64,000 nt of DNA from Leptidea sinapis (GCF_905404315.1 NC_066273.1:3224001-3288000); one strand, 5' to 3'. Positions 41,380 through 53,713 are shown, counted from the first letter of the stretch. The notes: generated by a model not told the origin, from the sequence alone. Program-made: numbers and translations.

Positions 41380-41985
41380 AAAATTATCTAAACTTTAAAC
41401 TATCTAATCAAGACTGACTGTTCATATGCATCTCGTCGCATGATGACGCAATGCGACACTAGTGTAAATCCCGGGTTAATCTGTGTGTTATCCACAGTAC
41501 CTCAGATCAAAGATTAATGACCGATTTTAAATAAAAAAAAATTAGGAAATCGGTTGACCCTAAAGGCCATCCGTGCATCTTCCCGCTAATTCCATAACTT
41601 AACACTACATATTATAATTATGACTATTTTGAGCACTTCGAGGCTCAATAACTTCCCGGAATTTTGAAAGTTTTAAATTTTTTTAGCAAAAGCTTCTTAA
41701 AAATGTTTATTTTACAAAAGTATTTGAAAGTTCTGATTGCTATGTTATATTTTCAGCAGCCCAAATGTTTGGCATAGATTAAAAAAAAAATATCTTTGTT
41801 TTTTCTGTAAGGGTATTTGTATTCGTAAGTGTGATAATTAAAGGGTACGTATTATTTATAGTAGATCTAAAATTAATAAAGGAATTAAAAACAACAGGAT
41901 TTTACAAAAAACCTAATTGAATATTTAATAAGTTGTACGAAACTAAAACCTCTTGTTCGAATCACCGATTGCAATTAGGCTTGCT
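41380..41985. other. No gene recognised
   Basis: AT-rich. Nothing identified. Confidence 0.4.
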
Positions 41986-42190
41986 CTAAATTATATTTTT
42001 GATATCAATTTGGAACATCCCGTCCCACACAGCCAATATAACAATTTTGAGGCCCTCAAAGCTTCTGGTGTCTTTGAGGCGGAGGTTTACTTTACTTTTT
42101 AGCATGTCCCAGAAATGCTCATTAGGATTTAGATCCGGACTCCGGGATGGCTATTGGAGTTTTCGTATCCCGACACCAGCTAAGCAAGAC
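41986..42190 (-). pseudogene. Tc1-like transposase, C-terminal fragment
   Basis: The minus strand reads PSRSPDLNPNEHFWDMLKSK, then VNLRLKDTRSFEGLKIVIL and AVWDGMFQIDIKNII, stop. SPDLNP-x-EH-x-WD is the block that holds the third acidic residue (E) of the DD34E triad in Tc1-type transposases. The W that normally precedes PS is a TAG stop, so the copy is dead. The first two catalytic residues and the DNA-binding domain are absent. A B-family LINE lies immediately to the right. Confidence 0.85.
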
Positions 42191-42218
42191 TACGTCCTAG
42201 CGATGTAGGCTGAACCTA

Positions 42219-42765
42219 TTTTTTTTTATGGAATAGGAGGACAAACGAGCGTACGGGTCACCTGGTGTTGAGTGATCACCGCCGCCCACATTCTCTTGCA
42301 ACACCAGAGGAATCACAAGAGCGTTGCCGGCCTTTACGGAAGGTGTACGCGCTTTTTTTGAAGGTACCCACGTCGTCCCGGAAACACTGCACAAGGAAGC
42401 TCATTCCACAGCTTTGTAGCACATGGACCGCCACACATCCAGATGGTGGGGATGATAACCTAACTTGTGGCGAGTCGTGCGCAGGTGGAATTCGGCGACA
42501 GGAATCAGGTTAAAACAGTTCTTCGGAACACTCCCCGTGATAAATGTGATAGAAGACACACAATGAAGCGACATCTCTACGCAACGCCAAGTGATCCAGC
42601 CATTCACAGAGCACTGGGTCCCCGACAATTCGAGCTGCTCTGCGTTGCACGCGGTCAAATGGATCGAGCTGATACTGGGGTGCGCCAGACCAGAGATGAC
42701 AGCTATACTCCATGTGTGGCCGGACCTGCGCTTTGTAGAGCGCTAGAATGTGGGCCTGCTTGAAG
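42219..42765 (-). pseudogene. LINE family B, longest C-terminal copy
   Basis: The minus strand reads MEYSCHLWSGAPQYQLDPFD, RVQRRAARIVGDPVLCEWLD, HLALRRDVASLCVFYHIYHG with ECSEELF, a frame change to NLIPVAEFHLRTTRHKLGYH and PHHLDVWRS, then a deletion that removes the FLPRTTKLW segment, and VLQENVGGGDHSTPGDPYAR. It ends in a T-run on the plus strand at 42219. Enzymatic RT motifs lie upstream and are missing. This copy gives the best view of the thumb and C-terminal part of B. Confidence 0.85.
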
Positions 42766-43140
42766 TATTATCTATTGATGCCATAAAAGTATAGGGATTT
42801 TTCGTTATTTCATTTCGTTTTCGATTCCAATTTTGTTCCATTACAAAGTGTACACAGATGTTTCCTTTAACTACATTTTTACGACCTTAATTACTTAGAT
42901 TGCATTTAAATGTTGCCCTGTGGTAATTATCAAAGCCAATACATTTTGTGCATATTTGAAAAAAATTTACAATCTTCTGATGCCTCTATCCTGAGCACGA
43001 TATCTTTAAGATTAGAGTAAATTCGTATTTACTGGATGTGTGTGTGTGTGTTGTGTGATAGCCAATTTTGATTTGTCATTGTGTGCGGTTGCTAGTTTAA
43101 TATACAGAATACTAAACGACTTGTGATTCAAAATCACAAA
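42766..43140. other. No gene; short TG tract
   Basis: A TGTGTGTGTGTG tract is at about 43038-43050. Nothing else identified. Confidence 0.5.
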
Positions 43141-43195
43141 TTAAATTTGTAACCAAAATTTATGAACGATGCGAGACTTGAACCAACCGTATTGA
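43141..43195 (-). repeat. tRNA-type SINE fragment with B-box-like motif
   Basis: The minus strand reads TTGGTTCAAGTCTCGCATCG then TTCATAAATTTTGGTTACA. GGTTCAAGTCT resembles a B box. The downstream part recurs inverted at 43827-43853, on the other side of an L LINE. Confidence 0.55.
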
Positions 43196-43199
43196 TCGT

Positions 43200-43826
43200 A
43201 AGGATTATATTCAAAATAGGATGTGACATCACTTATTGAAAGTCGAAAAGTACCACCCATTCCAAAAAGAATGCCCCAGACCTGAGAAGAATGGGCGCAA
43301 CAAACTGATTTTCTGGGATCTCGTTGTAAAAGCATATACATCGCCCCACAAAAGACTTACTAACTCGACTTAGCCGAGTAGTAGGCTTAAAACTTTATGT
43401 CTGTTCCTGGTGTTAACATTATGGTTATGAAAGTTTTTCAAGCAATTTCACTTATGTGCCTATGTACATACATTACATTATCAAGAATATATTGAAAAGC
43501 AACAATCAAGATGTTAATTTTGTTGAATTTTGCTCTCAATTATTCTTTAGTACCTAAGTTATAAATAGTGCGAATAGCCCTCTTCTGCAGCTCAAATATT
43601 GTATGAATATCGGCAGCGTTGCCCCATAGCAATATACCATAGGGCATAATACTATGGAAATAATTTTAACCGCGTATGCTGCAGAACTAAGTCCGTTCGC
43701 CAATCTTTCAATATGGGGCCCCATTGTAATTTGGAATCCAGAGTAATGCCAAGAAATATACCAGATTCCCCTGGTCTTATCACAACTCCGTTTAACAAAT
43801 CTTGTTCAACTGTCAGGTTGTGGCAC
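43200..43826 (-). pseudogene. LINE family L, reverse-transcriptase fragments
   Basis: The minus strand reads ESGIFLGITLDSKLQWGPI (thumb start), then after frameshifts the TRNRHK-type and CICFYN-type segments in reverse order on the plus strand (43320-43540), and the UTR (CTGAGAAGAATGGGCGCAAC). About 170 bases between the UTR and FYNEIPEN are deleted relative to the 10.4-kb copy. Confidence 0.8.
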
Positions 43827-43916
43827 GCATCGTTCATAAATTTTGGTTACAATTTGTACAATTAATCATTAGGGATTAGGGATATCACTTTAAAAATAAC
43901 AATTGTTTACAGTTTC

Positions 43917-44160
43917 GTTATACAAATGATTTAAGTTTTCTATAGTGTTAATTCCGCCAATATTTGTTTTTAAACAATTCGACACGTGCTTCGCTCAGGA
44001 CGTGTTGTCTCGCCAAAATCTGGCATGAGACTGGTCCACGTGTCGAATTGTTGAAAAACAAATATTGGCGGAATTATCACTAAAGAAACCATAAATCATT
44101 TGTATAATTACCTATGGATTTCCGCAAAGTAACGCCTACTTCAATAAATTTTCTACGGTT
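43917..44160 (-). mobile_element. Repeat E, copy with deleted core
   Basis: Inverted arms at 43921-43970 and 44050-44105 share GTGTTAATTCCGCCAATATT. Plus strand GACACGTGCTTCGCTCAGGA shows that stem II of the hammerhead-like core was lost. The outer piece GGATTTCCGCAAAGTAACGC lies at 44113-44150. Confidence 0.75.
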
Positions 44161-44884
44161 TCCTTTTTTTGGCTAGAGATTTTCTATCGCTTGTACGTTG
44201 TTAGTCTATGATGTGTGCTATATCATCGAGTCGAGCGGCAAATTGGCATTTACTGCGTAATGCATTACCTTACTACGATTAATTACCTAAACATCGGGAC
44301 ATGACCCATGTTGAAGCTTGGGGAGATAAATAATGAGTGTTGCCCGTCGATAAAAGCCAGGCCTGCATAATCCGTATTAATTACAGGCATTCAGAGGAGG
44401 GTTTGGCGGAGCGTTATACCGTCACTGTTTTCGGAATCAACGAATTATCGTGACGACCTCACTAATCTATTTTGGCCTTTTCGAATTATTGCGGACTGGT
44501 TTTCGCTTTGACTGACTTGTTGTTTAGCCGTAGTTTGACATTAAACCGTCTGTTAAAGGGACCAAAGACGACAAACAGAGAAACTATCCGGGTTGTTTGT
44601 TGTGTGGTTGGTGGCTTAGAAGCATTTTAGAAATGTGCTTATTTTATTCCTTCTTTTATATGAAGGCTAATCTCCAGTTGAAAACATTTAAGTTTATTAT
44701 ATAGTGTATTACTACATCTTTTGAAAGATAAGAATCAGTTTAGTGTATATTACCACCTACATTATTACTGCAGCTTTTGTAAGATTAGAATCATATACTT
44801 CAGATAAAAGTATGTGCCATTCAGATGTGGCCTTAATAATATTCTACTACAAAAAACAATACGACGATAAAATATTATAATATA
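44161..44884. other. Unique sequence, GC-richer at 44200-44620
   Basis: No repeats and no open frame. The composition stands out from the flanking AT-rich sequence (for example GTCGAGCGGCAAATTGGC, GGAGGGTTTGGCGGAGCG). Host non-coding DNA is the likely reading. Confidence 0.35.
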
Positions 44885-45251
44885 CTAGCTGATCCAACAG
44901 ACGTTGTTCTGTAGATAATAAAAAAAATACTGTTTTATAGGTATTTGCCAATAATATTTCAAAACATCCAGAATTATTTCGTAAAAAATGCTTCCTGTTG
45001 TTATAATGAAATTGTTTCACAGCAGAACTGTCAAACCGTGCGTCAATAAATTCTCTCACAGAAAATATTCACATACAAAACAAATATTGGAAATAAAAAT
45101 AATTATGAGTCCCAAATCAAAATAAAAACTATCCTATCTCTCAAGTTGGACTAAACTGCACTCCATGAAGTAATCGCCATTTAAATCCGTTCATTAGTTT
45201 AGGAGTCCATTGCGGACAAACAACGTGTCGCGTAATTTATATATATTAAGA
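44885..45251 (-). mobile_element. Short Helitron, family Hel-2, complete
   Basis: Minus strand starts TCTTAATATATATAAATTAC after A and ends TTGGATCAGCTAG before T (complement at 44884). It holds an intact empty site (CAATAATATTTCA) for the nested Helitron at 15810. Length 367 bp. Confidence 0.85.
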
Positions 45252-46299
45252 TAGTCGCTTACCTACATTTAATATAATATTATATAACCTTATTTTACTT
45301 TATATAAGTTATAACTGCATAAATATTTTGATAAAATGTTGGAATTGTGGTAAAGTATGATTTAAAAGATTGCCATGCCATTTTTTCAAATCACAGCCTT
45401 AAATGACTAAGTAATAATATTCGGTAATTGTATGTAAGTGGAAAAAGACACTGAACAGAAGCGTAGCTATGTCAGGTCCGTAATATTATCCCCCTAGGAG
45501 ACAGCTCCTGCAATTATATAATATGTTTGTAGCAGGTTTGACACCGCATAAAGTTAACTGGCGTTTCGAGCGTTGAGTCGAGTAATATTATTATCATAAT
45601 CTTAGATAATGTATGCTTCTAGATAGAATCTGTTGCTATTAGACAACCGATAAAAACAAGCCAGAAATAATAGTTTAGTGTGCGTGACAAGCGACGTCCC
45701 CCTTAAATTAATCCCCATTAAAATCCGTTCAATAGGTTAGGAGTCCATCACGGACAAACAACAACTAAAATTATACATATCTACATACACCTATACACAC
45801 AAATAGAAATGCATCTACGTACAAACACATATAACACTCAGCCTCTTATTATAAAACCATAAGATTGATGTACTTTTATTACAATAATTCTAGCCGATAT
45901 TTTTCTTCTTAAATAAACTAAGTCAATTAATACAAACTGAGTTTACCTATCTGTTAGTAAAATATCGTCAAAATAGGTTCCAAGTCAGTAATAAGTTTAA
46001 CAGCAGGAACAGACAGACAGTTTTGGTAAAAACCGTTATTATGATAATTTTATACATATTTATACGTTATATGTATTAACTAATGCAATGATATTCGTCT
46101 ACTAAATATTATGACAAAACTTCCACAACAAAACTCAGCAAATTTAAAGAGCGACACGCGGCATATTAGTGACTTCACTATGTCATTTATTTTTTTATAT
46201 GTTTTAACTATCTTTTTTTTTATTGTTGCAATGAAGGATGAAAATAATTTGAATTTTAATACGTACACGTACATAAACATTATAATTTATACAGTAAAA
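45252..46299. other. AT-rich with small repeat scraps
   Basis: A Q fragment at about 45620-45690 (AGACAACCGATAAAAACAAG, GTGTGCGTGACAAGCGACG) and a Hel-2 scrap at 45713-45765 (CCCCATTAAAATCCGTTCAA). No gene seen. Confidence 0.5.
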
Positions 46300-46735
46300 T
46301 AAGCGACAAACATAATTTGAACACTAGAAATAACTACAAGCTTATAGTGCCCCCTACTAGGCTCTGTAAAATAAACAATTCTTTTGCATGCGATAGTGTT
46401 TTTTACAATAAATTATCAAAAAGTGTATCTGAATTATCAATAAATAAATTTAAATCTTTTACTAAACGCAGACTTATGTCGAAGGCTTATTATAGTATTG
46501 AAGATTACGTAAATGATATTACAATATGGAATTAAATAGTATTATAGTTGTTTTTTATGGATTATATGGTTCAGCCTTGTGTTGTTTCACTGGTTTGCAT
46601 TGTTTTGAAAATATGTTTAAACTTTTATGTAATTAATATGTATGTAACTGAATTGTATTTTTTGTGATTCACGTTGACGAGCAGTCTTTTGATTTTATGT
46701 CAATAAAATATTTTGACTTTGACTTTGATTACTTT
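46300..46735 (+). pseudogene. LINE family L, C-terminus and 3' tail
   Basis: The frame ending at 46535 reads NTRNNYKLIVPPTRLCKINN, SFACDSVFYNKLSKSVSELS, KRRLMSKAYYSIEDYVNDIT. It is followed by a UTR, AATAAAATATT at about 46703 and a TTTTGACTTTGACTTTG tail. 5' truncated, otherwise open. A diverged subfamily of L. Confidence 0.82.
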
Positions 46736-48587
46736 TTCAAATAAATTTGTAATTATACAAGAACTAAATGTTACGCATGTTACGGCAAGTTTGCCACAAC
46801 ACATCAATCGCTTTCAAATCGGCTTTAGGCGTTTCAGAGCGACCACAAACAAACTATAAATTCTAAAGTTAACTTCTTTGACTTGATAAAATGGTAAAGT
46901 GCTGACTCATTGAATGAATTGTCACATTATGTAATAAAATGTCTTTCACTGAATTATTTATTTTGCGAATATATAGGTATTTCTAAGTAAAAAAATATAG
47001 GTTAAATTTAATTTAAACTTAAATCTCATTGTTATTAAATTAAGTATTCTCATTAACCTAATAATAATATTGTAAGCATCATATTTGTAATAATCTCTTG
47101 ATTATGGCGTTATTAGAGTCTTCTTTTCTTTCTTGTAATCTAACACATATAGTAACCTGTGGATATTGTCGTAGGTTATGCACTTTGTACTAATTATATT
47201 ATTTCTTTATCTAATGTAATCTAGTGTGTAATTGTTTTGTGTCCCAAATAAAATAAAATAAGTCAAAAAAATATAGGTTGCGAATAAGTAATCACCAACA
47301 AAGTTGTACTGAAACCGTCCTCGAATCACGCTGCATCTAGTTGTATAAGTTTTATTCCGATCAGTTCAGTAGTTTTTGCAGTATAACGAAAGGAAAAAAT
47401 GGCTGTCTATTTATAAGTATACATAGATATAACTACTAATATCAACTTGAACAGGTTGAGTTGCCCTTATAAAATGATTTTTCTTTTAGGATCAGTAAAC
47501 AATAGACGAAACAAACGCCTTTGATTATAACTTTGTACCATATTATATACGTTTTGGAATCAAACATTAATATTTATCAACAAGAAAAGTCCAACCTGGG
47601 ATTCCTTGCCTGAGAGGCTCTAAATATACTAGAATTGTTATTTATTGCTAAATATAATTTAGGAAATAAGACCAAAAGTGAATTTTGAAAAACAAATTTT
47701 AATACTACCTACCAAAAGTTCACAATCAATGTAATATCTAAAAAATCTGAAGAACTAAATAGAGAAATAATTCTATACCAATATATAGCTTCTTAGATTA
47801 ATGACACAATGAATAAGATTCAAACAGTAATCGCACGTAGTGTCGCTCTCTCGTCAAAGATTGAAGTGGAAGTGAGCCGACGTAAAAAAACAAAATCAAA
47901 TTCCAAATTTCTATATTTGATATTAATATATATATACAGAATTACTTAAATCTACTTATTAAAGCAGTTTACAATTAAGCCTTATATATGTAGGTATCAG
48001 AAAACTTATTTCTACAACCCTATCTACGTGTTGGGGGATAATACTTTATTATGCTTAAAAAAACTAATACATCAGGTTTGTGGGGGGGAAAATCCAGGAA
48101 ACTGGGAAAACCTGGCTATTTGCTATGATATAACGTAATATTTATCGTAACATATCACTTAACCTAACTTAAGACTAATGACTAAAACTTAAAAACTAAG
48201 TTAAATAAATATATACATGTATACATAGATATATAATATATAAATATAAGAGGGGTGGGGGGGGGATCTTGGGAAAGGAAAGGAGGGAGAGGAAATAGGA
48301 GGCCAGTTTTCGCCGTTATTTAATACTAAACCAATTTACAAAATATTGGTTTTACATTTATTCAGACCTAGCTAGAGCTCTGTGTGCGTGTGTGTGTGTG
48401 TGTGTGTACGCTAGTGTTCTTTGAGCTCTAACCAGTTGTGATGTGGAGTGAGCCCATGCCAGCGAGTCATCGCGTTTTATAGTTATCCCCACCCTGTCTT
48501 CCTTTCACTTTCTACAAAAATATATGCATTGGTGTATCATCTATTACAGAGGTAAAATTAAAAAAAAAAAAACATTTCTTTTTGCAG
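46736..48587 (+). other. Long stretch without gene; G-rich tract and TG microsatellite
   Basis: AT-rich, with a polyadenylation-like CAAATAAAATAAAATAAG at 47245, G-rich tracts at 48078-48120 and 48250-48300, and TG repeats at 48381-48408. It ends in a pyrimidine-rich acceptor (CATTTCTTTTTGCAG). Confidence 0.5.
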
Positions 48588-48676
48588 ATGGATGCCGTAA
48601 GATACAACACCCACCTTGGCTTCTTGTAACCACTATGGGCCACTTTCATCGTCCGCCATCTTTAAACAAATCTCAG
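48588..48676 (+). CDS. Candidate internal exon of an unidentified gene
   Basis: 89 bases bounded by a strong acceptor (TTTCTTTTTGCAG) and donor (CTCAG|GTAAAA). Only one of three frames is open: GCRKIQHPPWLLVTTMGHFH then RPPSLNKSQ. The G+C content is clearly above the flanks. The peptide is not a transposon motif I know. I could not assign a family, and no neighbouring exon of the same gene was found. A chance splice-flanked frame of this length is possible. Confidence 0.4.
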
Positions 48677-48889
48677 GTAAAATTATTTCATAATTCAGAT
48701 CCTTTATATACTTAAACAAATAAGCTGTCTCATCAATCCTTAATTTGTTTTAAATTTACAGTTTTTTCCTTTTTGGGTCTATATCGGGCTGTATATGAAT
48801 TTTTAAAATCATCTGCGCAGCTTTTACAAATACATAGGCTCTGTTTAACAAGAGGAAAAATCTATTTGGAAAGAATAGCCTTTTAGTGA

Positions 48890-49675
48890 TTTTTTATTGT
48901 ACCATAGAATTAATAAAAGAAACTAACCAAAATGATGAGTTCAATTTATTCAAACACTGTAAGGTGCTACCAGTACAATCTAAATTTTACCACAATATAT
49001 TAAAAGAACAAATGTTCAATGAGAACATTATACAAAAATATAATCATGAAACCATTACACGCAATCAAACAAATAAATTTTATAAAACGGTGAAAGCCAG
49101 AAATGGTGATATATATGTGACAGGTGGTATACGGTGAGAGAACTACAGCATACTTAGTACCCCGCCTACTGAATACAATCAATCCTGAAATAAGAAACAA
49201 GATAAATACAAAAATTATTAAAACTAAATTAAAGTTATTCTTTTTAAACAACCTGTATATTGGTCATAACTTTGTCTTGAGTTGCCTTTCGTTGTTGAAG
49301 CCATGATTAGTGCGTAGCGTGATGTGCTATCCGCAATTGAGTACTTAACTATTCGTTATAAAGTTGAGTATTGTTTACTAATTAATATATCTAAACAGAC
49401 GGTCATTCAAAAATTCAATACATTGCGGTGGCAGGCCATGCGACTCACCCGTGCTACAATAAGTACTGTTGTTGTACCTACATTAATTTTTTCGTTTGTA
49501 TTGTACCTATATTATTAAATTGTGTATTTATAAGTTAATATTAATATTTATTGTAATTGTAATCGATAATAGTATTTCTTCTAACATGCCGGACAAACCT
49601 CTGTGGTTTTTGGCCTGTTATATAATAATAAATTGTAATTCTATTTTACATAATAAAAACAAAAAAAAAAAAATT
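48890..49675 (+). pseudogene. LINE family V, reverse-transcriptase C-terminus, 3' UTR and poly-A
   Basis: Frames 48886-49137 and 49124-49306 join by a frameshift: FNLFKHCKVLPVQSKFYHNI, QKYNHETITRNQTNKFYKTV, then YGERTTAYLVPRLLNTINPE, IRNKINTKIIKTKLKLFFLN. This is the end of a non-LTR RT, distinct from L and N. The 3' UTR has GCCGGACAAACCTCTGTGG and ends in an A-rich run at about 49650-49673 after CATAATAAAAAC. Confidence 0.75.
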
Positions 49676-49785
49676 ATAGCAAAAATCTATAGGTACATAA
49701 GATATTGTTTTAGTTTTTAACCACTGTACCTTTGTAGAGTACTCTGCAGTATTGAAGCCCCAAAATTCCAGATTATAAGAGGGCT

Positions 49786-50110
49786 CTTTGGTTCCTTCTC
49801 ATGTCCAAGTTACGTCAGTTGATGCTCTGGGGCTGCTGCTTCGACTGCCGAAGACAGCAAACCTCGCAAATATGTCAGTCTCAGTGAGTCTTACATCTTT
49901 ATGCCGTTTGGTGTCGACGCACTTGGCCCGTGGGGCTAATAAGCGCAGAGAATGTACAAAATACTATCTGCGTGCCTCAATAGGGTTACTGGTAACCCAA
50001 CCGCTGGCAGCTATTTCGGTCAACGGATCAGCCTAGCTATCGAACGTGGAAATGCTGCCAGTATCCTTAGTACACTTCCCCGTAATGATAGTTTTAATTT
50101 AATGTAACAA
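49786..50110 (+). pseudogene. LINE family I, C-terminal fragment without the shared stop
   Basis: It reads PSHVQVTSVDALGLLLRLP region in a shifted frame, then KYVSLSESYIFM and the PWG...KRRECTKY, GNAASI-like tail. Here the codon after CTCGC is AAA, where copies at 23.06 and 33.69 kb have TAA. 5' truncated. Frameshifts present. Confidence 0.75.
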
Positions 50111-50459
50111 AAAATGTTAATGAAGTAATACTTCTTTAGGCGCGTTATGAAAAAATTATGAGAGTGAAATTTTAAGATGCGCGCGCATCAATGTAACACA
50201 AAAGTAACAGGTTCAAGTTGGTTATTAAAATTTTCTGCCGATTGCGTCATTCGTTATTTTTTTTTTGGTTTCTTCGTCCATTATTAGGACAGGCAAAGAG
50301 TTCAAGCCCATACAGCCGAATTCGTTATTTAATAATTAATTGTCAAAGCCATCTTTGCAAGATTTTTACAAAATTGTTCTTTATAAAAACGTAGAATAGC
50401 ACGAGGAATAAATCATTTTAATGATTTTTGCTTCTAAGGAAGCTCCTAAGGGCCAGAAG
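50111..50459. other. Old repeat scraps
   Basis: Short repeat R copy 2 lies at 50258-50323 (GGTTTCTTCGTCCATTATTA, GGACAGGCAAAGAGTTCAAG). No gene seen. Confidence 0.5.
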
Positions 50460-50559
50460 TATAACTTCTTGCGTACATTATGTATGTACATAAGTAAACA
50501 CACCCTTTTTTAATATAGTATAGGACAGCATCTATTTCGCTTTCTTGATAAATAAAAAA

Positions 50560-50945
50560 AAACATTGCGTGCGTACAAACTCAGAAGTAAAACCTGCATG
50601 GAGCATGAACCTCTAAACTGCATATGAATTTCTGGTACTTGTTGCTAGGATGACACATGATTTCAACTGCTATGAAAGACATTCCTACCACCACTAATAT
50701 AAATAATAATAATATGTACTCCTGGTGTCTATGTAGTAATACGTCGTGCGCTTGGAGTCAGAATATATTAAGGTATACTCGCGCCATACTTAAGACAATC
50801 TCTTCTTTAACTATGATCGCCTGGTACCATAACATTGTATTATGCTTCCTATTTCATATCTCCCATTTGTATTTGTGTCTCTTACCTGTCGTTTTTTCCG
50901 TTGCATCCAGTTTGAAATCACAACGATTCTAAAGAATTTTCACTT
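50560..50945 (+). repeat. Repeat U, copy 2
   Basis: Matches 1-545 in inverted orientation (GGTATACTCGCGCCATACTT, AGACAATCTCTTCTTTAACT, GTCGTTTTTTCCGTTGCATC). It lacks the ~130 extra bases and the A insertion of copy 1. Confidence 0.75.
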
Positions 50946-53326
50946 CAAAAACAAAAAAAAAATCATAAAGGTATCGCCTGCAGCATGATGTTTGTTTTAT
51001 GAGTTCCCCTGCAAAGCCAAAGAGAATTTAATCACTACGTTCATGCAACGCTTTGACGGGTTAGCCATAAATAATGAACATTTGTATTGGTATAATAAAT
51101 TACTTTATATATTAACATGAGCTTGATTGATAGTTCTCTATCAGGATATTCGATACTTTCCATTGGTAGTTGCAATACAGGCTACAGACAACAAACCAAC
51201 TGCGCTCTTTAATTATCACAGATAACGCCCAACAGACAATGGCAATTAGAGTTTGTAACTCAAATCTATCCAATTGTAGAATTAAAATATCGCAAAACTA
51301 TTAAAATGAATTAAATATTTATTTATCTGTAAACTTATAGCTATGGTAAATAATAAATATAATAACACTAGTAATAATAGTCCCTAACGATACTTATTAC
51401 TTAGTGAAGTTGTTAGATTTATTAAAAGTTAATTTATAATAATAAAAAAAAAACACAAAACTTTAAAGAGCTATAGGTTTAAATTACTGATATAAAAATA
51501 ATAATATAGTAAAATAAGTCTGTATGTCAGCTCCGACGCACGACTGGAGTTTACTCCTCAAGAACGATTGTCTTTGAACAGGTACTAAACAAAATCAAGT
51601 CCAATGGAGTCGGTTACACACAGACATACAGCAGAAGCTTATAAAAGCGAATTAATGAATAAATAAAATAATAGGTTAGGTTTAAAATTTTCTATTTGGC
51701 GTGAAATGCGCTATATATACTCTCCATATTAAATTGAACATTTAATTATGTGCACACTCATATAAATTTGTATTAACTATATGGATAATTCAATATTAAA
51801 TAAATACAAAGCACACATGTTTATATATACAATACATGTCATATTAATGTATGAATTGTAACTTACTACCCACGTGCTTATCAGATTTTCCGGCACTATT
51901 ATTTACACCACTTTAGAATTTTCACTTAACTTTATGAAAGTATAATAATAAATGAATTTCAATAATATAATAAAGCTTCAAAATACAAGAAAGTGAAAGG
52001 TGCGCGAGAAATGATGCGCACTAAAAACGTTACTATGCCATTTGATGAGTAGGTTTTACTCTCCATATTTTTCTCATACCGGGCGCCTTATATGAAAATC
52101 GATTCTTAAGGAGTAAACTCTTCAAAAATATGAACATCGATGAACACTTATCGTCAGTTATCCTCAGACATATTCATTCTTCTATTTTATAAAAAAAAAA
52201 CTCACATCATTTCTAAACATACTCCACATTGAATGGAAACATATAAATATAAAATACATAGAAATTGAACCTCTCGAAACACTGGAATACTAACGAGAAT
52301 TTATTTAGATTTTTGTAGTAAAACCGTTTTATGACAAAGAAAAGCACTTACCTAGTAATGGAGACTTAATGTTGCATATTTATGATTATTAGTATTTCCA
52401 ATCCAGTACGGTAATTGAATTTCCAGTAACGATAGCGATAGAAATATTTCATTAAACCTTATTTACTGTAGATTGTGATTACTTGGACAAGTTTGTGTGC
52501 AGTTTATATAGTGTTTTACAGTTTCTATTAAAGAATTGTTATTAAAAAATAGTACAAATTATCAATCCTACTCTATAAACGAAACTTTAACCTCGTAAGA
52601 AACGATACGAATTTTCACTTGGATCGTATGAAACAAAACTACCCTCGTGCTTTTACAAGATTCGGTAATCCTTAATTTTACAGTTTCTATTGTCATGGTG
52701 CATCACTAAAATAAGTGTTCGATTTTTCAGAGGATCATTATTGTTTTTTTTTTTAATAAAATGCTTGTGGCTTTTCCCCTTGCTATTTGCTAAAGCGTTT
52801 TGGATAAATTGTTCACGAATTTACAGGAAAATCTAGAAATCAGTTCTTATATTACTTATTATTAAGAACGATATTGCGTGTGTTAAAATGTCATAATTTA
52901 ATTTATTGGCATATTTTTACGTAGTTTAGAAAGATTATGCTTTTTACACGCATTTTATTAGCTTCACCTGTATGTGTGTTTGCTTGTAACCGACTCATTT
53001 GGGCGCGATTTTAACCCAATTTAAACGGTCAGATTTCGTTCAAACTTCGTAGATTTATCGAGGACTGATGACAATACATTAATTTGTTATAATTAGTCTA
53101 TTTTCCAATTTGCAACATAAGATTTTTGTTAATTTATATTTTTTTTCATCTATCATCAATAAGGCAGGAATTGATGTTAATTCAACCATAATCTTTTCAA
53201 CCAAAGCGTGTTTTTTAGTTTTTTAAAACATTCCGTCAGATTTTAGTATTTATGTGTCGTAATAACTTATTCTCTAGTTTTGCTGATTCTTATTTCAAAT
53301 ATAAGTTTTGTTATTAAATTTGCTAC
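50946..53326. other. 2.4 kb of AT-rich sequence with no recognised feature
   Basis: The longest repeat-poor stretch of the window. No splice-flanked frame, repeat copy or strong motif was seen. Probably intergenic or intron. Confidence 0.5.
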
Positions 53327-53334
53327 GGTACATA

Positions 53335-53705
53335 CACGGACGAGTAAAACAAGAAGGACTCCGCGCCAGCATATTAGCAAGTAAAGCACCGTTATGCTAG
53401 TGTGTGCGGTTACGGGGGATACTAGTTACACAATTTTTTCTCCCTTAAATAATCATATATGGCCTCAAAACTTGTATAATATCGTTTTTACACTTTTTCA
53501 CAACGCACAACGGATTTCTTGAAATGTTTTATTGAGACGCAAACTGATCAGTCAAAGACGATGACAATTCTCATAATGGCCGCCTATCGGCCTGTAGTAG
53601 TGTGTACGTGGGGCTATGTACATATATTTACACGTTAATCGGCTTGTTTTGGTGCTACACTGTTATGTAAGGTCTCACGGAGTCCTTTTTTTTAACTAAT
53701 CCGTG
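53335..53705. mobile_element. hAT-type MITE, family G, copy 4
   Basis: Ends CACGGACGAGTAAAAC and TTTAACTAATCCGTG. The flanks are an exact 8-base duplication, GGTACATA, at 53327-53334 and 53706-53713. 8-base duplications are typical of hAT elements. Length 371 bp. Confidence 0.9.
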
Positions 53706-53713
53706 GGTACATA

